Shown here piece after piece: positions 1 through 11,849 of a stretch of DNA of 31,445 bases. Origin of the DNA: Daldinia sp. FL1419 (lineage: Eukaryota > Ascomycota > Sordariomycetes > Xylariales > Hypoxylaceae); the NCBI GenBank assembly GCA_025201765.1, contig MU623589.1, forward strand, positions 1 through 31,445. Reading direction: 5' to 3'. The notes beneath the pieces were generated by a model. That model had not been told where the DNA came from, did not search any database, and was given only the letters and a program-made list of their open reading frames with translations. Position 1 is the first letter of the stretch. Each line of letters begins with the position of its first letter. A program made the position numbers and the translations under genes.

Positions 1-199
1 TTTAAAAACATAGAAAAAATAATTATATTTTTATTATAAATTAATAAACCTAATTAATCATACCCTAAAAATAAATTAATATAAAAGAATATAATATATA
101 TAATAAATTTTTTAACAAAGGAATTATAATTTTTAAATAAAAAAATATTCTTAATTATAATAATATTTAATTTAATTATTAAATTAATTAATTATAAAT

Positions 200-650
200 T
201 ATTATTTTTCTTCTCCACTATAAATCAAAAATTACAATATAAATTATAACTTTCCTTAAAAATCCTATATTTAATTTGATTTTTAAAGATTTTAATAATC
301 CAATTTTTTAATAAAATAAATATAAAAATATCCTTTAATTACTATATTTTATATAAAATAATTTTAATAATATAGTTGGATATTATTTTTAATTTTATTT
401 TTTTAAATTTGTTAAAATTTTAAATTAATGCCATTTCTTAGTAAAATAATATTTTAATAAGTACTTCCTTCTCCTAATCAATAAACTTTATATTTTTCAA
501 TTTATTTTTTAAATTTTTAAAATATTTAGGGATTAATTATATTTTTTTTAATTATTTAATAAATTGTTGAATAATATTTTTATACAATCCATTTAATTAT
601 AAAAGATTAGGTCCTTTAATATTCTTAAAGACTTCCTTTAATATATTTTC
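200..650 (-). pseudogene. decayed Ty3/gypsy-like pol, segment just before reverse transcriptase
   Basis: Read on the minus strand, one frame stays aligned for about 150 codons and is broken only by stops of the kind C-to-T/G-to-A decay creates. It contains the block ILFY*EMAL followed further on by KYRIFKESY and F*FIVEKKN. This order resembles the stretch that in fungal gypsy-type polyproteins precedes the RT palm, where the family usually has a Pro-Tyr-Arg-Asn-Pro-Trp-Phe-Leu-Val-Lys-Lys-Lys-like motif. The RT itself would lie to the left of the window. No function remains. The assignment rests on motif order, not on a search. Confidence 0.6.
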
Positions 651-1431
651 TTTTTAATTAAGTAATCTTAGGGGTATTAAATTATCTAATAATACATTAT
701 TTACTAATTAAACCTTCTTAATTTTTAATTTATATATGATATTAATCCTAATTATATTCTTCTTAGGTAAATATGGGGTATTAAAATATATTTTTTTGAC
801 TTTTCAATATATATTACCTACAACTCTACTTATTATATTAATAAATTAATTATTTATAAAATTTATAATAATTTTTTTACCTTCTTTAAATTTAATAAAT
901 TCCTAATCAAATTCTTTCTTATTAAATTTATTATTATTATTAATTAAATTTATATTATTAATAATATTTAATTTTTCATTAATAATATACCTTTAACAAT
1001 TTTATTTTTAATTTAATTAAATTTCTAATAAATTAATAATAGAACTTCAATAATTACATTTTCAAAAATTATGATTTTAATATATATATTATCTTCCATA
1101 ATTAATTTAAATTAAAAAATTATAAAAAAATTTATTTTAAAAATTAACTTATTAATATAATATTTATTTTTAATAATATAAATCAATATTTTTAAATTAT
1201 AATTATTTAGCCAAACTAATTCATAAATTACTCTTAAAATTAAGATAATTATCTTATTTCTAAAAGGTATCAAAATCATATTTAATTTCTTAACCGTAAG
1301 ATTATATTATTATATATATAATTAGATAATAATTAATGATTTAATATCTATATTAATTAAAATAGAAATTAAACTCTTATTCTTTTAAAATCCAATTTTA
1401 ATTATTAAATGAAGTTATCCTTTAATATATA
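651..1431. other. AT-rich stretch without a readable gene
   Basis: Very AT-rich sequence. It probably continues the same decayed minus-strand element upstream of the pol fragment, but I could not follow one frame through it. No intact coding region, RNA gene or clear repeat was seen. Confidence 0.5.
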
Positions 1432-1436
1432 ATGTA

Positions 1437-1617
1437 TGTGGGAATGTTGGTCATGTGACCATGGTGGTACAGACCCACTTTAATCTTGTATTTAGCTCCA
1501 CGTATTTTGGTCTCCGACCAAAATACGTTCTTATCTTCTACAACCACTTTTTTACTGAATTGATACGAATACCCTCACTTTTACTATTGCATGCAATGGT
1601 ACCTTGTCCATCCAACA
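1437..1617 (+). mobile_element. solo LTR, family S, with 5-bp target duplication
   Basis: A 181-bp unit begins TGTGGGAATGTTGG and ends CCATCCAACA, so it has the TG...CA ends of a retrotransposon LTR. The 5-mer ATGTA lies directly on both sides (1432-1436 and 1618-1622), as expected for integrase-made target-site duplication. Three relatives occur at 19005-19183 (minus), 27560-27738 and 28943-29121. This copy is the most GC-rich of the four and keeps unmutated ends, so it is probably the youngest. A perfect 12-bp inverted repeat with a 3-nt loop sits at 1501-1527. No internal region is attached, consistent with LTR-LTR recombination. Confidence 0.85.
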
Positions 1618-1864
1618 ATGTAAGATTGCCTATAATTACTCATATTATAATTGATTTAAACTAATCAGGCAATATTTGATTTAATATAATATTATTTATG
1701 CTAATAAAGGTCACTTCTAGGGGTGGTTTAATTTAAAATAACGAAATTTATTGAACTTATTTAGGGATCAATTTGATGTATTTATTTAGTATATTTTTAT
1801 AAATGTTCTTAATTAACTTTTATTTAAATAAATCTTTAAATTTAAATATATATTTAATCATTTT

Positions 1865-3420
1865 ATACTAAATTATATCAAATTTTTTATTATAATTAAC
1901 ATCAATTTTTTAGGCTTAAAATTTAATAATAAAAAATATAAAGAAATTAGTAATTAATATTATTAATTTGATTTTTAATTTATTAACAATTTTATTATCC
2001 TCTATTGATAAAGGATCTATATATTTAATTTTAATAATTTTGCTATCAAGGCTTTTTTATTATTTTATAATATTAATAATTATTATTAATAAATTAATCT
2101 TATTACCCCTAAATACAGATAAGGTTTTTTTAATAAAAACTAAACTATCTTTATTAATCTTTAACTCCTACCCATAATTACAAATAAACTTATCCTAATT
2201 AGGCATTTCTAACCTTCCTCCAAATGTAACATTATTTATTAAAATACTTTTCTTAAATAGAGAAATATTTTTGGTATTTTTAAGTATTTTTTTTAGATAA
2301 TTATTTCCAATTACAATATCCTTAAAATAATAAAGGGCTTTTTTAAGGATTTTCCAATTATTAAGATTTTTATTATAAATATAATAATAAAAATTTTAAC
2401 TAATAGGGATACCTTTCATCCTAATATTTATAATAATAATATAAAGGATTTTTATGATTAATAGTTTATCTAATCATTTATTCCACCTTTTAATAATATA
2501 TAAATAATTATTTCTATTATAATATATAAAATCATCCTTTTTTATATATTTAAGTATAAAGCAGAACCTACTATTATATAATAATAGGTCATTACTTTTT
2601 AACCTGCAAAAGTAACAAATACCATATAAATAATTATTATAACCTAAATTATCTAATTGGACAAACCTAAATGTATTGGATTTGTAATCGTAAAGATTAG
2701 GCGCCTTAATCTACATAATATTAATATTCGCATTAAAAATATATATATCACTATAAAATCCCTAATTATAACCCTGCCCTAAATAATTTGATATAAAATT
2801 AATTAATTTAAACTTCTAATATATTTCTTTTATCTTTAACATATTAAACTTCATTTTCTCAAATTCTTTTATAATCTAATCCATATTATTATTAAAATCC
2901 TTTAAATCTTTAATTGTAATTCTAGGTTATTTATGTAAACTAAAAGTAAAACATCTACACTAATCAAACCATCGTTAAAAAGATTTGTTATTATAAGTAT
3001 TAATATATCTTATTTTTAATTTATTATTTTAGAAATAATTCTTTATATAAATTTTTTCCTTAACCTACTTATTGATTAAATTATGGAATTAAATAAATAT
3101 ATAATTATTAATCTATTTAATTAAGATTTATTCTTTAAAAGATATCTTCTTTATAATTATTAGGTTAATCCTTTTAATAATATCATATATATAATAATTT
3201 AGGTAGACATCTATAACATAAACTTCCTCAATTTTTTTTAGGGTGCTAATGTATTCTTTAATTAAATTAATAATTACAATGGTGTTGGATAATGTAGATC
3301 CATCCCCAAATTTTTTAAACCTCTTTCAAAAAGGTTTGAAATTATTAAAATCACATGGGACAAATTTAGTTTTTAATTAATTACAAATTTTTTCCTAAAT
3401 AATAATATTATTAATAATAA
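1865..3420 (-). pseudogene. unassigned decayed long reading frame
   Basis: On the minus strand one frame can be read from about 3420 to 1865 with roughly 20 stops in about 500 codons, about half of what base composition alone predicts. Long open runs occur, for example around 2480-2700. Readable pieces include FKKFGDGSTLSNTIVII, RCFTFSLHK, FRFVQLDNLGY, GICYFCRLKSNDLL and VTFGGRLEMPN. A CxxC pair (CYFC) is present. I do not recognise the family. It could be the gag/protease part of the minus-strand gypsy-like element whose pol lies at 200-650, with the solo LTR inserted between them, or an unrelated duplicated gene destroyed by RIP. Clearly non-functional. Confidence 0.45.
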
Positions 3421-3945
3421 TCTCAACTTACTTCTTAATATTTTTATTAATTATCTAATAAGGCAAATTTATAATTAAGTTAATATTAATTATTCTATAA
3501 CATTAAAAAACATAATATATATCTTTAAATCATTAGGTTATATTTAATTTATTAAATAAATAATAAGAGTATTTATTAGATTCAAGTAGGATGGGTTAAT
3601 ATGATATGGTTAAATAAATATTTATACCCTAATTAATAATATTTGTTCCAATAATAGGAGTAAGGGTTGCTACTAATTTTTGAATAGTAAATATTAAAAT
3701 TATTAATATATTTCTAATAATGGTTGGAAGTGGCTGCTATTATTATATAATAATTGATATTATATTAATTATTTATATAAAAAATATTTCTAACCCTACA
3801 TTAAATAATTTAAATATATTTATAAAAATTAAATATATTAGTGGTAGGTATTTGGATATAATATAGAGATTAAGTTAATGAAAGGACCTTAATTATTTGG
3901 GACTTTCTGGTTGTTGGAATATTATCCATTTTTGATTAGGTTTGT

Positions 3946-4161
3946 TATTTATGTATGTTTAGGTGGTTTCACCTGAGATTCGGGGCACCAACTATCATAT
4001 AATAGCTGAAGCTTAAATAAATTTATATTAATAATAAATTAATTATATATTTTCTAGGAATTTATGTTAGGTTTATGGCATAAATATTTATATTAGGTTT
4101 AATCTTAGGTAATATATAATTTTGCCAGGCTAGATAATCCGTACTTTTAGTAAGATCCACA
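3946..4161 (-). repeat. LTR of the gypsy element (3' LTR in element orientation)
   Basis: 216 bp that aligns with 9337-9550 over its full length, with differences almost all transitions. On the plus strand it ends AGATCCACA, on the minus strand it begins TGTGGATC. The other terminus reads TATTTATG, where an original TG was probably changed to TA. Confidence 0.85.
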
Positions 4162-4839
4162 CCATCCTTCTTGTTTTGAGATGTTTATTTTTAAATATTA
4201 TATATAACTTTCTTAATTAATTTATATATTAATATTTTATTTATATTATTAAATATATAAACCTAACTCTTTTTTATTCTAACATACATTTATTAACATA
4301 CCATATATTTTATATTAAATATCTATCATTAACATAAATTAAAAATAAATTTATATTATTATATTTATTTTGTAATTTTATATTTTTAAGATTTTAAATT
4401 TTATATATATTACTTAAATAATAATTTATTACAACCCAAGAACCATCATAATAAAACTTATATTTAAATGCTTATTAATATACTCATAATACCCAATTTC
4501 TGGGTATATAAGTTCATATTAAACCTTTCTTTTTTTATAAATAAATACATATTTAATCCTTAAATAACCTAACACTATTAAATTAATTACAAATTAATAA
4601 AACCTTATATTTTATAATTAATTTAATTATAAATACCCTTTCCTCCTCCTTATTAATTTTATAACTATATTCAGCAAAATTGGGGGATTATTAAAACTAC
4701 AGCAGCTATATATTAAATAAGAAGAAATAACTATTATATCCTCCTTATTTTAAAGTATAATTATAAATCATTAACGCACGTCTAAATAATTCAATTGAGG
4801 AAATTATAAACAAATTTATATAATACTTTTAGAACATAA

Positions 4840-5165
4840 TTCGCTTAATATCCCCATTTGTTTTTTTTATTTTCCCATTAACTCTAAAACATAACAAAAT
4901 AACTATCTTAATTGTAAATCTGCAACTCTTGATCTATTATTCAACATTATAACTTATAAAACTACCTACATTATTGCTAATCCACTTTTATAAATAACCA
5001 AAAATATTGCCAATTAATTCCAATAACAATATACAATTAATAAACAATATACTTAATATAATCACAACTATAATCCATCCCATAACATATTCAACAACCA
5101 TTAATATTATAACGGTATATATTAATATATAATTAATTACCCATTTGGTTAAAGGTGTAGGTAGT
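4840..5165 (-). pseudogene. decayed retrotransposon integrase core
   Basis: Minus-strand frame with LPTPLTKWVINYI at the start of the core, then KWISNNVGSFIS, then RVNGKIKKTNG. In gypsy integrases these positions normally read as a D-containing strand, a SDNGxxF-type motif and NGKxERxNG. All three acidic catalytic positions are therefore lost: the two Asp are now Asn (GAT to AAT type) and the Glu is now Lys (GAA to AAA type). Spacing between the three motifs fits the DDE core. Three stops lie between the second motif and upstream strands. This placement sets the orientation and class of the element. Confidence 0.75.
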
Positions 5166-6299
5166 TGAATAAGTTATAAATCGGATAGCATCAGATCTAG
5201 CTTCTTTATCAACTAGTAATTAAAACATTCCATTGTTACTTTTTACGCAACTAATATTAAATTTGGGTACTAATACTCCTTTAATATTTTTTATTAGAAT
5301 ATTCCCATAATGGAATATCCATAATTTATATATAATGAGTACATACAAACCAACAGCTCATCATAATTTAGTACCTTTTAAAAAATTATTGTTTTATAAA
5401 TTAATCTTATTACATATGGCAGGTTACTAGATACTTATTTATATATCAAAATTTTATACAATTTACCTCTATATACCATAAAATAATCATAAATCCACTC
5501 CTCTTCAAAATATGGAAGTCACTCTACGTTTAATTTTAAATATTTATATATTACCTGCAGATTGAATTGATTCAACTTGTGTAAATACTTTATAATATAT
5601 TATTACTTCTTGTTAGTTACCAAATGAAATTTAATATACACTATCTCTAACAACCTAAATAAATAATTAACTAAAATGTTAGCTTTTTTTGATTTATAGA
5701 TAATATATATACTATAATATTTAATAAAATTAAAAAAACATAAAATTTAAATTGATTATTTAACCTTATTATTAATTATTTTCAATAATTTGTGATTTGT
5801 AATTATAATAACATTATTTCCTTTAATCCAATAATATTAATACTATAACAAAAGTATAATTCTGAATAATTTTTACTTTTATGCTAAATAATGTTACTAT
5901 ATTGCTTTTAGGGTTTTGGAAAAATAGGTTATTAAATATAAAATTTATTAATTATTATATGGATAAGATTATAATAACATTATTCTTATATACCCTTTAT
6001 TAATATTTAATTCTAATATAATAAATAATTTCCAATCAAACTATTATATTATAAATATAATAATAATATATTTACATATTTTATACTATATTTATTTAAC
6101 TTCCTTTATTAATTTAACCAATATATTTTTCTATTAACCTCTTATTAAAACTGTTAATAATACAATAAAATATAAATATTTATTAATAAAATTCTTAAAA
6201 TAACTTATAATATTAATAAATATTTATATTTCTATTATAATTCAAAATATAAAACATTCCTAAATAATTGTGACTTTAATTAAGTTAATTTTAATACCT

Positions 6300-6715
6300 T
6301 ATTTTAAAATAATAAAACTTAAGAATACATTTTTTTATATAAATAAAAGATTTTTCTTACTATTAATAAATATATTATAATCCATTAATTGCTAAAATAT
6401 AAATATTATTTATTTATATAACTACTCCTTAATATTAACTTATATATAAATATTATTAAAAATATTTATTAATTATTTATAAAATTTATTTAAAATTTTA
6501 TTAATAAATATTTAAAATGTTATTAATATATTAATTAATCCAAACAATATAACTATCCATTTAAATATTCTAAATGGTATTATGAATGCAGTTTTTTTGC
6601 AATCTTCTACGTAGATATATAATTATTAAAAACCATCTTTTAAATTAATAAATACTATCTATTTATAACCCATTACTTTTTATATTTAATCTTAAAGATT
6701 AGATAATGGATAAAT
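6300..6715 (-). pseudogene. decayed Ty3/gypsy reverse transcriptase
   Basis: The minus strand from 6715 reads without frameshift through the RT palm. INLKDGF matches the family's LDLxDGY strand, KKTAFIIPF and WIVILFGLIN match KTAFxTxxG and MPFGLTNAP, and NIFNNIYI occupies the YLDD box, both Asp changed to Asn. FINSKK and VFLSFIILK follow, matching the region before RNase H. Roughly a dozen stops break it, all explicable as transitions. Frame retention over about 135 codons with this decay shows that loss was by point mutation, not by deletion. Confidence 0.85.
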
Positions 6716-9336
6716 ATTTTTTTTAATCCATTTATTTATTTTATAATAGTTATAATAAAAACATTAAATTATATTTGAATTATTTTTTTTTAATATTATT
6801 GTTTAGTTTAAGGCCTTTTTAAATATTAAAAGAAATAAAGATATTTATAGACTTTTATTTTAATATATAATTTTGCCCTTATATTTTTTAACAAATTCCT
6901 ATAAGATTTGTTTTTATTAAGGACTATATTATTATAAAGGCAATTTAATTAATAAATTATTATTTATATTAATTTTATATTCTGTTTTAATTTGGACATT
7001 TATATGGTGTTTTAATAAATTAAATAATATTATAAATTTAATTTTATATTTTTACAAATATATTTGAATTTTGAGATTATTTATTAATATATTCTTATGT
7101 TATTTAATATATTTAAATATATTATCTATCTTATATACAATTTTTATTATAGTGTAAATTAAAGGATTTTATATAGGTTTAATAATTAACCTACCTTTAT
7201 ATCTTATAAGTTTTAAAGATTGGTTCCAATGCAGTCCATTATAAAGAATATTCCATTTATAAAAGATTTTTTTATTAATAATAAGATTATTAGGGAATAT
7301 ATTATTAAATATAACATTTATTAAAATAATAAAAATAATATTATAATTATTTTTAATTTTAAATTTATTATATATAATATTATTATATAAGATATATAAT
7401 CCTTTATTATTAATTTTAATTATAGTAGATAAATTAGGTAATTTATAAATTTATATTTTAATTATAAGAAATTTTGAAATATAATAAGAAAAATATTTGT
7501 AATTGAAAAAAATTGAGAAATTATAATTATTATATATGTGTATTTTAAAAATATTATAGTTTTTGTTATAATTTTTTTGTATAGGTTTATTTTGTTTTGG
7601 TTGTAATTTTTTATTAATGTTTATTGTTATTTAATGAATGTGATGTTTTTATTTATTTTTAATTTTGAAATAATTGAATAATTTTAATAATTATGTTTTA
7701 AAAAATTTTTTATTAAATGAATTAATTTATATTTAGTTATTATTTTTGTTGTTATTATTGTTTATTGTAATATACATTTTTTTGTTATTTTTGTGTTTTT
7801 AATTTAATGTGTTTTTAATTTATTTGGTAAAATGTATATGTTTTTTGTTGTTTTTGTATAATGTACCTTTTAAGGTGATTTTTTTATTTTTATTATTATT
7901 ATTATAAGGTTTTTATTTATAATTTTTAATTTAATGATCTTTTTTATAATATATGTAATAGAATTTATCTTTAATTTTGGTTGTATAATTATTTTCTTTA
8001 GTTATATAGATTTTTTTGTTATTGTTTTGAGGATTTGAAATAGTGGTTTTTTGTGTGGTAATTGGAATGGATTTATATGTATCTAATGATGTTATTTTAG
8101 TGTTGTTGGGTTTATTTTAAGTAATGTTTGAGATATTTAATTTATAAAATGGTGTAATAGTATTTTGTAATTTAATTATAGTTATTGATATGTTATAGAT
8201 CTTACTTTTTATAGTTATTTATGTTATTGTAGTGGTTTGGCGGATTATTTCTTCCATTATTTTTTAGGTAAATTATTTTGATATATGGTTTTAATATATT
8301 TGTCAAATGTTAGGAATGTGTGTGTGTAAGAAATATATTAATATTTTATAAATTTAGGATATATTGTGGTTTGGAATGGGGAATTTATAAAAATTATTAT
8401 GTATATATTTTATAAAATTAATTATAATTTTATTTTAATAGGGTAAGAAAATTAAAAATATAATAATTGGGTTAAATAATATATAATAAATATTAAAGAT
8501 TTATATAATTGTTTTTGTGAAAATTAATTAGTTGGGTAAGGCTTATTATATCTATTTAATAATTTATTAAAAATCTTTAATTAATTTAATTAATATTTTA
8601 GTTGTTTATAATTTGTAGGGTATTAGGGTTATTTTTAATTAATTTTATATATTATGTAATTTATTAAATGTTATATTATTAATTTATATTAATTTAAAAT
8701 GTAATAGAAATATAATTTTATTCTTCACCTTATAATAAAGAAAGTGATTAATTTTTATTATTAAAATAATATTAAATTATATTCTTTTTATTTTTTATTT
8801 TTATTAAATTATATTGGTGATTAAAAAATTTATTTAATTAAAATTAATTTAACCATTTATAAATTAATTTTGGATAATTTAATATATTAAGTTTGGTATG
8901 TTAATCACAACAGCTAATATATTGATTTTGCCCTTATCAACTATGCTTTTACCCTTATTAAATTGGTTAAACCTATGTATCAATTAGGTAAATTGTATTT
9001 TTATATAGTTTTAAAAAGTTTAAAAATTATTATTTTATACATAATTATTAATTGCACTTTATACTACATTAGTCATAATATCCAGGTATTTATTTATAAT
9101 TAATATTATAATTTTTAAATTATAATTACTAATAAGGTTAATAAATAAATTAATAATAATCTTAAAAGATTTTCCATTTTCGTTTTTAAATATTATATTC
9201 AATTATAATAATGTAACAAAATAATAAGAATTTTTAATAAAAAAGATATATATTTTTTTAAATTATTTTTAATATATAAATACTTAAAAATAATTAATTA
9301 AATTATTTATTTTAATAATTTATCAACACAAATAAT

Positions 9337-9550
9337 TATTTATATATTTAAATAATTTCATCTGAAATTCAAGGCACTAATTATCATATAATAATTAAGA
9401 TTTAAATAAATCTGTACTAATAATAAATTAATTATATATTTTTTAAAAATTTATATTAGGTTTATAGTGTGGATATTTATACTAAATCTAACCTTAGGTG
9501 GTATACAATTCTGCCGGGCCAGGTGGTCCGTGCTTCCAGCAGGATCCACA
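9337..9550 (-). repeat. LTR of the gypsy element (5' LTR in element orientation)
   Basis: 214 bp and the less decayed of the pair: the segment around 9500-9550 keeps a GC-rich core (GCCGGGCCAGGTGGTCC). On the minus strand it starts TGTGGATCCTGC and has a TATA-like AGTATAAATATCC about 70 nt in, a plausible LTR promoter. Directly outside is the TTTGT duplication at 9551-9555. Confidence 0.85.
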
Positions 9551-9555
9551 TTTGT

Positions 9556-10654
9556 AACCATATTTAATCTTTTGTAGTAACTGATGAAACTAGGCTTGAT
9601 GGTAAAAGGGTTTTACTATGTGGTATCTATAAAGAGTAATAAAGAAAATATTTTAGAAGACATTATTATATTTAGTTTGGGTTGATTAAATAAAATATTA
9701 GGTAATTATTTAATTGATTACTATTTTAAAGATATATAAAAAAATAATAATAATTTTAATTATTTTTTATTTGAATTTTAAAAGGAATTTGAAGATTTAT
9801 ATCTTATATAACTATTTTTCTTTACTATATTTAATTTGTTCTTTAAATAAATGGTAATAATCTTGGTTTTTAATTATCTTATTTTAAAGACTTTTAAAAA
9901 ATAAATTAATTTTAATACAATAATAATTTTAAATAAATCTTATCCCTTCTATACAAATAACCTAATTAAGGAAGTAAATATAAGATTTAGAATTAAATAA
10001 TATATACTTCCTTCTTTATAACTCTTTATATATATTATACAACCATTAATTTTATAATAATTTCTATAAACTTATATAATAACTATTAATCTTTTAACAT
10101 TAGTATTTAATTGTTTTATCAGCTTTACCTTAGAGGGTATAGATTCCAAAAATGATTTAAATCCCATAATTTTATTTTTGTTTTGTAATAATAACTAATA
10201 ATTTTTTATTAATCCCTATTAATTATAATATAGGTTTTTATATAATTTTCTTTTTTAATATATTAAATTTTTTTAATTATTTTATATTTAATATTTTTGT
10301 TTCTTTTGAAATATTATATAATACATTCCTATATAATATATATATTAATTAATTAAATATTTTTTATTTTATTGTGTATGATGATTATTCCTGATATCAA
10401 TTATGTAAAATTTGGATATATTAAGGTTGTTTTAAAGGTTTTTAGGGTTAAATTAATTTTTCTTATTCCTTATTCTCTTAGTTTTGCTTTTTTAATTTTA
10501 AGGTTGTTTTTATCCTGATTAAATGGTAATAATTTTAATTAGGTAAGTGTTAGTTGTATTAATTATACTTTAATCCTTGTAAATATTAACCCTTATAAAC
10601 CAAATATTTATTTTAATTAGTTTAATAATAATTTTAGTAAAATTGATTAAATAA
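9556..10654. other. AT-rich stretch, nothing recognised
   Basis: Continuation of the sequence interrupted by the gypsy element. AT-rich with mixed strand bias. No gene, RNA or repeat boundary could be supported. Confidence 0.4.
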
Positions 10655-10661
10655 TTATTAA

Positions 10662-10730
10662 TCTTAATTAGCTGAAATAATGATAGTTTTTTTAAGATTA
10701 AGGTTGTGGGTTTGAGTTCTATGGTGGTTA
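10662..10730 (+). other. tRNA-like relic (possible pseudo-tRNA or SINE head)
   Basis: TAGCTGAAATAATGATAG resembles a tRNA A box. 35-40 nt later GTGGGTTTGAGTTCTAT has the layout of a T arm: stem GTGGG, 7-nt loop TTTGAGT, stem TCTAT. It matches a B box if three C have become T. A 3' segment GGTGGTTA follows at the acceptor position. The 5' acceptor strand pairs poorly, so no working tRNA is claimed. It sits directly before a copy of the ~413-bp repeat at 10732. Confidence 0.3.
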
Positions 10731-10731
10731 C

Positions 10732-11145
10732 TATTAAACAAAAACTCTAATAACTCCTACAGGATATACTTTATATTTTAATTAATCTATATTAAGTCAA
10801 AAATTGTATAAGTTAGAGGATATAAGGTGATTATATTTTAAAAAAGGTAATAAAATGATTAGGTAAAAGATCTAATAAAGGTGATTGTTTGTCAATAGTA
10901 ATGTATATAAGGATGGATAAATAGTATATTCAATGAAAGAACAAATTTATAAATTATTATAAAATTTATAAAAAAAATGTAATAATTTTTATAAATTTAA
11001 TTTAATTAAATAAGAAAATAATTTTTGGAGGCCTATTTATGTCCATATAAACTTGTAGGAACTTAAGAAGGGTAGGCTCTATAGAGGCTAATAAGGTCTT
11101 TGTAAGGTAGGATTTATTATATAATCACACTACCCTGGTTCAATA
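10732..11145 (+). repeat. R413 repeat, copy 1
   Basis: About 414 bp, starting TATTAAAC and ending GGTTCAATA, belonging to a family of equal-length copies (411-414 bp) at 18063, 18506, 19303 (minus), 26499 (minus) and 30604. The better preserved copy at 19303-19715 shows ends TATTGAAC...GTTCAATA, an 8-bp terminal inverted repeat. Ends may originally have been TG...CA, which would make this a solo LTR. Alternatively TA flanks seen at several copies would fit a MITE with TA target duplication. No coding potential. Confidence 0.75.
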
Positions 11146-11475
11146 GTTTTATTATTTTCTTTAATAAATAATAAAAATATTATTATATTATAAAAAGATT
11201 ATTCTAAAAAAGGATTAAAGTATATATAATCTATATAAAATATAAATATATATAAATAACCTTATATCTTTATAAAAAACTATTATACATTTTTATTTTT
11301 ACAATTTTCTTTTTAATACCACAATATTATATTTACTTTCCAAAATAATTCAAAATAATATTACCAACTTATAACCCTTCCTAATTAACCTTAATCTTCT
11401 TTATATACCTTACTTACGCTCTGCAATACTACAATATAATACTACCATACCCATTGCATTCACAATTCGGTACTA
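11146..11475 (+). repeat. direct repeat E (pair with 16946-17277)
   Basis: About 330 bp aligning in the same orientation with 16946-17277, from the run TTTTATTATTTT through a segment containing TTCCTAATTAACCTTAATC to GGTACTACCT. Differences are nearly all transitions, and this copy keeps many more C. Spacing of 5.8 kb would suit an LTR pair, but no target duplication, primer site or coding motif was found between them, so a duplicated segment is equally possible. Confidence 0.6.
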
Positions 11476-11478
11476 CCT

Positions 11479-11615
11479 ATATAAAATAAAATCAAAATTA
11501 TAATAATATAATTTAATTAAATAGGCAGTAAATAGGTTTTCTTTGGAACACAGTTCTTATTTAGAACAAATATTAAAAGATGGACCAGATACCTGTAATA
11601 TATTCTAGGTAAATC
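11479..11615 (+). repeat. repeat X, copy 1 (inverted with respect to 16668-16806)
   Basis: About 137 bp including ATAGGCAGTAAATAGG, AGATGGACCAGATACCTG and GGTAAATCGGGGTA. It matches the reverse complement of 16668-16806 closely, including the 20-mer around the GGACCAGATACC core, and a shorter minus-strand piece at 19196-19292. The two long copies face each other 5.2 kb apart, like terminal inverted repeats, but no transposase could be read between them. Confidence 0.65.
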
Positions 11616-11849
11616 GGGGTAGTAATAAATAATAAATAATAATAATAATACATCATCCTTTTACAATTCAACACAACCCCACATATTAACCTTATAATTT
11701 TTAAATTTTAAATAACCTTATATATTTATTTATTTTTAATTTTATTATTTTTCCTTATTTAATTGAAATATTAAAACATTTTTTTAAATAAAAAAAATTT
11801 GGATTTTAAAGGTTTTATAAATTATTTATATTTTATTAACCAAATATAT

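Larger units (their letters stand above)
3946..9550 (-). mobile_element. complete but RIP-inactivated Ty3/gypsy LTR retrotransposon
   Basis: Direct repeats of 216 and 214 bp (3946-4161 and 9337-9550) enclose 5175 bp. The 5-mer TTTGT occurs directly outside both ends (3941-3945 and 9551-9555), a perfect target-site duplication. On the minus strand a purine-rich AAGAAGGATGG (4172-4162) abuts the LTR start TGTGGATC, as a polypurine tract should. Minus-strand decayed RT (about 6715-6300) lies upstream of decayed integrase (about 5165-4840); RT before integrase is the Ty3/gypsy order. The gag side should lie toward 9300 but is too decayed to read. The element interrupts older AT-rich sequence. All catalytic residues that can be placed are mutated, so it is dead. 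Confidence 0.88.

Noticed and set aside
1455..1664. Plus-strand 69-codon frame
   Set aside because: Lies almost entirely within the solo LTR S1.
1968..2177. Plus-strand 69-codon frame
   Set aside because: Composition-driven Leu/Ile/Tyr frame antisense to the decayed minus-strand frame.
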